Shown here piece by piece: positions 58,027 through 64,000 of a stretch of 64,000 nt of DNA. The notes beneath the pieces are model-generated. The model did not search any database, was not told where the DNA came from, and worked only from the letters and a program-made list of their open reading frames with translations. The number at the start of each line of letters is the position of its first letter. Position 1 is the first letter of the stretch. This DNA is from JACNIV01 sp965370415 (GTDB lineage Bacteria > Cloacimonadota > Cloacimonadia > Cloacimonadales > TCS61). The position numbers were made by a program, and so were the translations under genes. The stretch spans positions 1-64,000 of the forward strand of contig CBDUTJ010000006.1 of assembly GCA_965370415.1 (NCBI GenBank). The letters are read 5' to 3'.

Positions 58027-58145
58027 GACGCAGATGAACGCTGATTAATTATGATAAAATTATGAAAAAAATGCTTTATTTTCAATATTAAAACTCAATG
58101 AACAAAATCATAAAAAATCATATTAAATCTGCGAAAATCAGCGTC
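58027..58145. repeat. inverted repeat GACGC(A)GAT...GC(AG)GATT element
   Basis: GACGCAGATGAACGCTGATT at the left end pairs imperfectly with AATCTGCGAAAATCAGCGTC at the right end, and inner ATTATGAT/ATCATA segments also pair. It fills the porin-pstS1 gap and could act as an RNA stem loop in the operon. Confidence 0.75.
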
Positions 58146-58163
58146 AAAAAAAAGGAGAAACAA

Positions 58164-58976
58164 ATGAAAAAAATTATACTTATACTCACCCTTTTTGCAC
58201 TCATCGCAGTTTCTGCGTTTGCAAAAAAAGGAAACAAGATAACCATTGCCGGATCAACCACTGTACTTCCCATTGCCCAAGCAACTGCAGAAGTTTTTAT
58301 GGATAACAATCCTGAGATCAATATCTCGGTTCGTGGCGGCGGTTCGAGTGTGGGAATAGCTGCAATTATGGCAGGAACGGTCGATATTGGAAATGCTTCA
58401 CGACATATTAAAGCAAAAGAACTGGCATCTGCTCGTGAAAAGGGAATCAATCCTTACGAGAATGTTGTTGCGAACGATGGGATCGTTATTGTGATCCACA
58501 AAGATAATAATGTAAAAGACCTTACATTGGAACAGATTAAGGGCATCTATACTGGCGAGATCAGCAACTGGAAAGAGATTGGCGGACCTAGCCTGCCGAT
58601 AGTTGTTATTTCCCGCGATGTATCTTCCGGAACCTTTGAAGTCTTTAATAAAATAGTTCTGAACAATGCAAAATGCATTGACAGTGCTTTAATGCTGGCT
58701 TCCAATAATGCAGTAGTTTCCACTATTGCTACCACACCCGGAGCTATCGGTTATGCTGGTCTGGGCTACTTGAACGATACAGTTAATGCTGTTAAGATCA
58801 ACAGAGTTATGCCTTCCAAAAAGACTATCCAGAATGGTTCTTATCCTATTGCACGTACACTGCATATGTACACAAACGGTGCTCCCAAGGGATTGGCAAA
58901 AAGATATATCGATTTCATTCTTTCTGCTGAAGGACAGAAAATAGTTGAAGAACAAGGATTCATTAGTGTTAAATAA
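58164..58976 (+). CDS. pstS: phosphate ABC transporter binding protein, first copy
   Basis: 270 residues from the ATG at 58164 (AAAAGGAGAAACA upstream); the frame opens 22 codons earlier inside the repeat. Cleavable signal ending AFA, no lipobox. Short PstS type: IAGSTTVLPIAQATAEVFM, ISVRGGGSSVGIAAIMAGTV, ISRDVSSGTFEVFNKIVL and TPGAIGYAGLGYL, which supply the Thr, Ser, Arg and Asp phosphate ligands. It binds phosphate in the periplasm and passes it to PstC/PstA. Paralogue of the next gene. Confidence 0.95.
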   Translation: MKKIILILTLFALIAVSAFAKKGNKITIAGSTTVLPIAQATAEVFMDNNPEINISVRGGGSSVGIAAIMAGTVDIGNASRHIKAKELASAREKGINPYENVVANDGIVIVIHKDNNVKDLTLEQIKGIYTGEISNWKEIGGPSLPIVVISRDVSSGTFEVFNKIVLNNAKCIDSALMLASNNAVVSTIATTPGAIGYAGLGYLNDTVNAVKINRVMPSKKTIQNGSYPIARTLHMYTNGAPKGLAKRYIDFILSAEGQKIVEEQGFISVK

Positions 58977-59003
58977 CTATTTTGTAAACTTCCGAAGGTT
59001 TCT

Positions 59004-59033
59004 CTTGTTCCCACGCTCCTGCGTGGGAACAAG
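59004..59033. repeat. GTTCCC/GGGAAC palindrome between pstS copies
   Basis: Perfect 13-bp arms CTTGTTCCCACGC/GCGTGGGAACAAG with a TCCT loop. AAACTTCCGAAGGTTT precedes it at 58986. It lies in the operon and could stabilise the upstream mRNA. Confidence 0.88.
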
Positions 59034-59061
59034 TAGCTCTATTCCAAAATAAAGGATTAAA

Positions 59062-59880
59062 ATGAAATCATCTAAAATACTGGCTTTGCTCATTATCGGT
59101 TGTGTGATGCTTAATTTCATTGCAGCCTGCGTGCAGAAAACAAATCGGATAAATACTGCCGGTTCTACAACTGTTCTTCCTATCGTTCAGGCAGCTGCAG
59201 AAATTTATATGCAGAAGAATCCGAAGATCAATATTTCTGTGCGTGGCGGTGGAACCGGTATCGGTATCAAATCTATGATCAACGAAACGATCGATATCGG
59301 CAATGCATCCAGGAAGATCAATAAACGTGAATCTGACCTGATAGATAAAAAAAATCTCATCGAAACAGCCATTGCAAAAGATGCGATCTCCATCGTTGTT
59401 CATAAAGACAACCCTGTTAATGAATTGAATTTAAAACAGCTTAAAAAGATTTATTCAGGAAAAATCAATAACTGGAGATCAGTTGGTGGAAACGACAAAA
59501 AGATCATCGTAATTTCCAGGGATATTTCTTCCGGCTCTTTTGAAGTGTTCAACGAAGTAGTGCTGGATAGTACAATGGTTAAAAACGATGCGATGAAGCT
59601 TTCATCCAATAATGCAGTGGCAACCGCTGTTAGTTACACACCCGGTGCTATCGGGTATATCGGATTGGGTTATGTGAGAAATGAACTTAAAGTGCTGAAA
59701 ATTGACAAAGTGCTTCCCACCAGCAAAACAGCAATGAACAATGAATACAAATTAACCAGGTTTTTATATATGTATACAACAGATACTCCGAAGAAGCTTG
59801 CTCAGGATTTCATCGATTTTATCCTTTCCGAGAAGGGACAGAACATCGTGGAAGAACAGGGATATGTAAGGATAAAATAG
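59062..59880 (+). CDS. pstS: phosphate ABC transporter binding lipoprotein, second copy
   Basis: 272 residues. Same short PstS type as the gene before it (AGSTTVLPIVQAAAEIYM, ISVRGGGTGIGIKSMI, ISRDISSGSFEVFNEVVL, TPGAIGYIGLGYV), but with a lipobox (FIAACVQK, Cys about 23), so it is membrane-tethered where the first copy is soluble. The last base of its TAG is the first base of the pstC GTG. The two are tandem duplicates that have diverged. Confidence 0.95.
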   Translation: MKSSKILALLIIGCVMLNFIAACVQKTNRINTAGSTTVLPIVQAAAEIYMQKNPKINISVRGGGTGIGIKSMINETIDIGNASRKINKRESDLIDKKNLIETAIAKDAISIVVHKDNPVNELNLKQLKKIYSGKINNWRSVGGNDKKIIVISRDISSGSFEVFNEVVLDSTMVKNDAMKLSSNNAVATAVSYTPGAIGYIGLGYVRNELKVLKIDKVLPTSKTAMNNEYKLTRFLYMYTTDTPKKLAQDFIDFILSEKGQNIVEEQGYVRIK

Positions 59881-60752
59881 TGAATAAATTCAAGGAGAGA
59901 ATGTTCAAAGGGATCACTTATACTGCTTCATTATTTACTATTATTGTTCTCTTTGGCATTATTGCAACTTTGTTTTCAGAAGGCTTACCGATCCTGAAGC
60001 ACGTGAATATAAAAGATTTCTTAACCAGTACTTCCTGGCATCCTACCCATTTTCCTGCCGATTTTGGAATTCTGTCGTTGATCGTTGGTTCGCTGGTGGT
60101 AACTGCCGGAGCATTGATCATCGCAATTCCGCTGGGATTGGGTTCTGCCATCTATATTTCGGAAATTGCAGGTCATCGTTCAAAGGAAATAATCAAACCC
60201 ATTATCGAACTTCTGGCGGGAATTCCATCCGTTGTTTACGGTCTATTTGGAATGGCATTTCTCTCCCCGTTCCTGATAAAAGTCTTTGGAATTCCCTCCG
60301 GATTGAATGCATTTTCTGCTTCGATCGTTCTGGGAGTGATGGTGGTTCCCATAATATCCAGTATGAGCGAAGACGCACTTTCTACAGTTCCCAGAAACTT
60401 GCGAGAAGCTTCTTTTGCAATGGGAGCAACCAAGTGGGAAACTATAACTCAAATAGTTTTACCTGCAGCTCGTTCCGGTGTTATCGGCAGTATAATGCTG
60501 GGTTTTGGCAGAGCTATTGGTGAAACAATGGTTGTGATAATGATAGCCGGCGGAGCTGCACAGATTCCCAAAAGCATATTTCAACCGGTACGTCCGATGA
60601 CAGCAGCTATTGCTTCCGAAATGGGAGAAACCGTTATCGGCAGTCCGCATTTTCACGCTCTTTTTGGAATTGCAATCGTATTATTTATCATCACATTTAT
60701 TACAAATCTTATCACGGAATTCGTATTCCTGAAGAAAAGGCATCAGGCATGA
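59880..60752 (+). CDS. pstC: phosphate ABC transporter permease PstC
   Basis: 290 residues, starting with GTG overlapping the pstS stop. Six hydrophobic helices. PstC family motifs: FLTSTSWHPTHFPADFGILS, the Arg/Glu channel region, LLAGIPSVVYGLFGMAFL, the EAA loop LREASFAMGATKWETITQIVLP, and GRAIGETMVVIMIAGG. It forms the inner-membrane channel with PstA. A 252-base repeat element separates it from pstA. Confidence 0.96.
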   Translation: MNKFKERMFKGITYTASLFTIIVLFGIIATLFSEGLPILKHVNIKDFLTSTSWHPTHFPADFGILSLIVGSLVVTAGALIIAIPLGLGSAIYISEIAGHRSKEIIKPIIELLAGIPSVVYGLFGMAFLSPFLIKVFGIPSGLNAFSASIVLGVMVVPIISSMSEDALSTVPRNLREASFAMGATKWETITQIVLPAARSGVIGSIMLGFGRAIGETMVVIMIAGGAAQIPKSIFQPVRPMTAAIASEMGETVIGSPHFHALFGIAIVLFIITFITNLITEFVFLKKRHQA

Positions 60753-61004
60753 TTAATACAAGAACAATGATCAGTCATTCTGAGAGAATCTACCTGCTTT
60801 TCCCACGAAGAATCTCATCTTGTATAGACTCTTCGTCGAAAGCCTTTGTGGGTTGTACTCAGAGAGACGAAACTTTATTTTCTGAAGAATCTCGTGAGAA
60901 TTCTTGCAGCTTTACTTCTCGTAAAATAATGAGAATCTTCCTGAGAAAAATCCGGCAACTGCTGAATCAAGAAAACCAAAAATTTAAAACTCGAAGGAAA
61001 TAAT
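60753..61004. repeat. dispersed repeat B, copy 3, inside the pst operon
   Basis: 60881-60946 (CTGAAGAATCTCGTGAGAA, TTCTTGCAGCTTTACTTCTC, AATGAGAATCTTCCTGAGA) matches the reverse complement of 9350-9412. The left part (ATTCTGAGAGAATCTACC, CACGAAGAATCTCAT, ACTCTTCGTC) looks like a second degenerate unit. An 84-codon frame through it is not a credible gene. Confidence 0.8.
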
Positions 61005-61859
61005 ATGACTAAAAGAGAATTAAAGCAGTTTCTCGGAGTAAACGCCCTACGGCTTTTCATAGCCATTACAGCAATATTCCTGATTCTATTCCTGTATGTA
61101 ATAATCTCTAAGGGTGGCAAGATGATCTCCTGGTCATTTCTTACGGAATCACCAAAAAAATATATGACGGAAGGCGGAATATTTCCTGCTATTGTGGGAA
61201 CGTTCTGGCTCACCATTATCTCGATCGGGATTTCACTGCCATTGGGAGTTTTCACCGCTATTTATATGGTGAGCTACGGAAAGCCTGCCTGGTTCGTGAG
61301 ATCTGTCCGAATAGCCATCAACACACTCGCCGGTGTGCCGTCTATCATTTATGGATTGTTTGGTCTTACAGTATTCGTGCAATTAATGCAGCTCGATGTT
61401 TCCATTCTTGCAGGTTCACTTACTTTGGCAATCCTGGCGCTTCCGGTTATGATCAATGCCAGCGAAGAAGCGTTGCGATCAGTTCCACAGGATTTCAGAG
61501 AAGCTTCTCTGGCACTGGGGGCTACAGAAAGACAAACAATCTTGCGAGTTCTTCTGCCCACTGCTCTTCCTAATATTCTCACGGGAACCATCATCAGCAT
61601 CGGTCGCGTGGCAGGTGAAACTGCTCCAATTTTGTTCACAGCCGCTACATTCTACACTCGAAGATTACCAACATCCGTGATGGATGAAGTGATGGTTCTA
61701 CCCTATCACATTTATGCTTTGATGACAGAAGGTGCACACGCCGATAAACAGGTTCCCATCGCTTATGGAACTGCTGTTGTTTTGCTTGCGCTGGTTCTGC
61801 TGGTAAGCACTATTGCCATTATAATTCGATATAATATAAGGAAAAAAAGAAAATGGTAA
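61005..61859 (+). CDS. pstA: phosphate ABC transporter permease PstA
   Basis: 284 residues, GAAGGAAATAAT before the ATG. Six hydrophobic helices; WSFLTESPKKYMTEGGIFPA, LAGVPSIIYGLFGLTVFV, the EAA loop FREASLALGATERQTILRVLLP, and GRVAGETAPILFTAA are PstA-specific. Forms the heterodimeric channel with PstC. It overlaps pstB by seven bases. Confidence 0.96.
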   Translation: MTKRELKQFLGVNALRLFIAITAIFLILFLYVIISKGGKMISWSFLTESPKKYMTEGGIFPAIVGTFWLTIISIGISLPLGVFTAIYMVSYGKPAWFVRSVRIAINTLAGVPSIIYGLFGLTVFVQLMQLDVSILAGSLTLAILALPVMINASEEALRSVPQDFREASLALGATERQTILRVLLPTALPNILTGTIISIGRVAGETAPILFTAATFYTRRLPTSVMDEVMVLPYHIYALMTEGAHADKQVPIAYGTAVVLLALVLLVSTIAIIIRYNIRKKRKW

Positions 61860-62608
61860 ATACACATATCAGAACCGAAAACCTAAATTTATGGTTTTCG
61901 GAGAATCACGTTCTTCAAGACGTGAACATCCCGATATATGATAAAAAGATCACTGCTTTGATTGGTCCTTCTGGCTGCGGGAAATCTACACTTCTTCGAT
62001 GTTTCAATCGTATGAACGATCTAATCCCGGAAGCAAAAATAAAAGGGAAAGTTTTTTTGAATGAACAGAATATCTACGAATCCAGAATAGATGTAACACA
62101 GGTTCGCACCAAAGTTGGAATGGTTTTTCAGCGTCCCAATCCATTTCCCAAATCTATTTACAAGAATATTGCTTATGGCTTAAAAATTCGCGGTGAAAAA
62201 AAATCTGTAATAAATGAAGTTGTGGAAAAAAGCTTGAAGGAGAGTTGGTTGTGGGATGAAGTGAAGGACAGGTTGAATGAATCTGCTTTATCACTTTCCG
62301 GTGGTCAGCAGCAGCGATTGTGCATTGCACGAGCACTGGCAAATAACCCGGATATTATCCTGCTGGATGAACCTACATCTGCTCTCGATCCGCAATCTAC
62401 AGCGAAGATAGAAGAGCTGTGTATGGAATTAAAAAATAAAGTCACAATCCTCATCGTAACGCACAACATTGCTCAGGCAGGAAGGATTTCAGATTACACT
62501 GCTTTTATGTACCTTGGTGATATGGTAGAATTCGGAGAAACTAAGAAGATGTTCACCGTTCCCAAAGACAAACGAACTGAAGCCTACCTGAGTGGTGTAT
62601 TTGGATAG
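61853..62608 (+). CDS. pstB: phosphate ABC transporter ATP-binding protein
   Basis: 251 residues. Walker A GPSGCGKS, RCFNRMNDLIPEA (a PstB hallmark), Q-loop MVFQRPNPFPKSIYKNIAYG, signature LSGGQQQRLCIARALA, Walker B IILLDEPTSALDP, switch VTHNIAQAGRISDYTAFMY. Drives phosphate import through PstC/PstA and, in known systems, signals phosphate status to PhoR. No phoU follows within the window; mgsA comes next after 11 bases. Confidence 0.97.
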   Translation: MVNTHIRTENLNLWFSENHVLQDVNIPIYDKKITALIGPSGCGKSTLLRCFNRMNDLIPEAKIKGKVFLNEQNIYESRIDVTQVRTKVGMVFQRPNPFPKSIYKNIAYGLKIRGEKKSVINEVVEKSLKESWLWDEVKDRLNESALSLSGGQQQRLCIARALANNPDIILLDEPTSALDPQSTAKIEELCMELKNKVTILIVTHNIAQAGRISDYTAFMYLGDMVEFGETKKMFTVPKDKRTEAYLSGVFG

Positions 62609-62619
62609 GAGAAAACTAA

Positions 62620-63006
62620 ATGAAAAAAACAATAGCACTCGTCGCCCACGACGATCAAAAAGTAAACATGGCTGAATGGACAAATAAACACATACAACAA
62701 TTGAGCAAACATAACCTGGTGGGAACAGAAGGAACTTGCGAAGCAGTTGAGAATATCACCGGACTTACGGTACAAGTTTTAGGTCACGGACCCGATGGCG
62801 GCGATATCATCGTTGCCAATGAAGTGCTGCAGGGCAATATTGACATCCTGATATTTATGATCGATGCCAGAACTCCGCACGGGCATGAACATGATATCCA
62901 GACACTGATCCGCATTTGCGTTTTAAAAGATGTTCCCATTGCTTTGAATAAAAAAAGCGCCGAGCTCATGTTCTCATCTGAAATGATGAAAGAGGAAATG
63001 GAATGA
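62620..63006 (+). CDS. mgsA: methylglyoxal synthase
   Basis: 128 residues, AGGAGAAAACTAA before the ATG. It turns dihydroxyacetone phosphate into methylglyoxal and free phosphate. By alignment with E. coli MgsA, His10-Asp11 (VAHDD) match His19-Asp20, Asp62 (GPDGGD) matches Asp71, His89 and Asp92 (HGHEHDI) match His98 and Asp101. The phosphate-binding loop reads LVGTEGTCEAV in place of TGTTG, so it is a divergent member. It is short at the C-terminus (E. coli 152). Packed between pstB and a third pstS (overlap of four bases), it is clearly part of the phosphate operon. Confidence 0.88.
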   Translation: MKKTIALVAHDDQKVNMAEWTNKHIQQLSKHNLVGTEGTCEAVENITGLTVQVLGHGPDGGDIIVANEVLQGNIDILIFMIDARTPHGHEHDIQTLIRICVLKDVPIALNKKSAELMFSSEMMKEEME

Positions 63007-64000
63007 AAAAAATATTATTTGCTTTATTATTACTTATTCTTCTGGCAGGATGCAATAAAAAGAACCAGGTTTATCTGTTGGGTGCGGGAGCTACATTTCC
63101 TCAACCTTTATATGAAAAGATGTTCAAGGAATTTTACAATGAAACAGAAATTAAAATAAGTTATCACGGTATAGGCTCCGGCGGTGGTATTTTCCGTCTG
63201 AAGGATAAACAGGCAGATTTTGGAGCTACCGATATTATTGTAGAGGACAAAGTTTTTTCCGAGAAGATCGTGCATATTCCAATTTGTCTCGGTGCTGTAG
63301 CCATCACTTATAATCTTCCGTCTGATATACCGATAAATTTTTCACCGGAAGTTTTAGCTGCAATATTTTCCAGAAAAATTACAAATTGGAATCATAAGAA
63401 GCTAACAGATTTGAATCCGAATGTTGTTCTTCCAAACCAGAGAATCTTAGTTATTAACCGATCAGATGAAAGCGGCACAAGTAAGATATTTAATGATTAT
63501 TTGTGCAAAATCAGTACGAAATGGGCAGATCGTAAAGAAAACCCTCTCAAAAAAATATTCGAACTATCTGCTCCCAGCAATTTTGAAATGGCTCTTTCTA
63601 TTAGAGAGACATTCGGAGCTATCGGTTATATGAGTTATTCCTATGCTAGATCAAATAAAATATCCTGCGGAAAAATAATGAATCAGGCAGGAAACTTCAT
63701 TGCACCCGAATTGAAATCCGTGAGTTGTGCAGCAGAATGTGAGATTCCTAATGATACAATGATTTACCTTACAAATACATTGGCAGAAAATGGATATTCC
63801 ATCAGTAGTTTTTCCTGGCTGATTCTTTACAAAGATTTGGGATATATGGAAAAAGAAAAAGCCGAGAAGCTGATAAAAATGGTTAACTGGATGTTACATG
63901 ATGGACAGGAATATTCACCATCATTGCATTATGCACAACTGCCACCGGAAACAGTGCAGAAAGCTGAAGTTCTGCTGAAATCCGTTACCTGGAATAATGA
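63003..64000 (+). CDS. pstS: phosphate ABC transporter binding lipoprotein, third copy (runs off the edge)
   Basis: At least 332 residues; the frame is open to the end of the window. The ATG overlaps the mgsA stop. Signal MKKILFALLLLILLAGC with lipobox cysteine 17. This is the long, E. coli-like PstS type: LLGAGATFPQPLYEKMF, IGSGGGIFRLKDKQADFGATD, IFSRKITNWN, INRSDESGTSKIFNDYL, IGYMSYSYA. It differs from the two short AGSTTVLP-type copies upstream, so the operon encodes two classes of binding protein. The end visible at 64000 is near the usual C-terminus. Confidence 0.92.
   Translation, partial: MKKILFALLLLILLAGCNKKNQVYLLGAGATFPQPLYEKMFKEFYNETEIKISYHGIGSGGGIFRLKDKQADFGATDIIVEDKVFSEKIVHIPICLGAVAITYNLPSDIPINFSPEVLAAIFSRKITNWNHKKLTDLNPNVVLPNQRILVINRSDESGTSKIFNDYLCKISTKWADRKENPLKKIFELSAPSNFEMALSIRETFGAIGYMSYSYARSNKISCGKIMNQAGNFIAPELKSVSCAAECEIPNDTMIYLTNTLAENGYSISSFSWLILYKDLGYMEKEKAEKLIKMVNWMLHDGQEYSPSLHYAQLPPETVQKAEVLLKSVTWNN

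Noticed and set aside
60749..61003. 84-codon frame between pstC and pstA
   Set aside because: It overlaps the pstC stop and is made of repeat B, which also occurs in two other non-coding gaps.
1..64000. tRNA, rRNA or riboswitch genes
   Set aside because: I scanned the gaps for TTCGAAT-type T-loops, rRNA-like GC-rich conserved stretches and known aptamer cores and found none that hold up by eye; a covariance search would be decisive.

Overview
This window looks like chromosome from a Gram-negative, AT-rich, probably anaerobic bacterium of the FCB group, with Candidatus Cloacimonadota as the best guess. The evidence is indirect. There is an Omp85-type barrel protein, a porin, RlpA and more than a dozen signal-peptide or lipobox proteins, so there is an outer membrane. 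Long secreted proteins with FG-GAP, fibronectin-like and S74 tail-fibre domains are typical of that group, as is the large number of intergenic palindromes. I saw no rRNA, tRNA, CRISPR array, transposase or phage structural gene.

Layout. 1-4.1 kb: the end of a probable folC, two lipoproteins and an FG-GAP/ASPIC lipoprotein. 4.1-5.3 kb: a gene-free island of nested repeats. 5.3-8.6 kb: one very AT-rich 1099-residue gene of unknown function. 8.6-13.4 kb: two HAD phosphatases around a phosphonate-type ABC transporter (phnD, phnC, phnE). 13.7-26.2 kb: an FN3 protein, a 1641-residue S74 tail-fibre-like protein, a degenerate receiver protein with a near-consensus sigma-54 promoter in front of it, then an NtrC-type regulator, a TPR histidine kinase and a membrane GAF protein. 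26.2-31.7 kb: ispG, an Omp85-like protein, an NYN/cold-shock fusion, ppx/gppA and DAHP synthase. 31.8-35.1 kb: AT-rich accessory genes (DUF2971, zinc ribbon, seven-repeat propeller lipoprotein). 35.5-43 kb: psuG, rlpA, an M20 peptidase, dapB-dapF-yfiM-like-rodZ-like and a radical SAM/DUF2344 protein. 43-46 kb: small exported proteins. 46.2-53.1 kb: gltX, a GNAT, holB, glnS, phoB and phoR. 53.2-56.5 kb: a MntA/HepT toxin-antitoxin pair, an AT-rich secreted protein, a small sigma factor and an envelope protein. 56.8-64 kb: a phosphate-starvation operon.

The main functional theme is phosphate. phoB-phoR lies just upstream of a run containing an OprP/O-like porin, three different pstS genes, pstC, pstA, pstB and a methylglyoxal synthase. 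In front of the porin are TTAACA-type direct repeats in 11-base phase followed by TATAAT, which is the expected form of a PhoB-activated promoter. A ppx/gppA gene and a phosphonate-type transporter occur elsewhere in the window.

The second theme is repetitive intergenic DNA. Several families of short palindromes recur in many gaps, including inside operons. In the most common family the outer GTTCCC/GGGAAC ends are constant while the inner arm varies but stays self-complementary. These repeats, the sigma-54-controlled pseudo-receiver/S74 pair, the 1099-residue orphan and the pst-linked methylglyoxal synthase are the points most worth following up.
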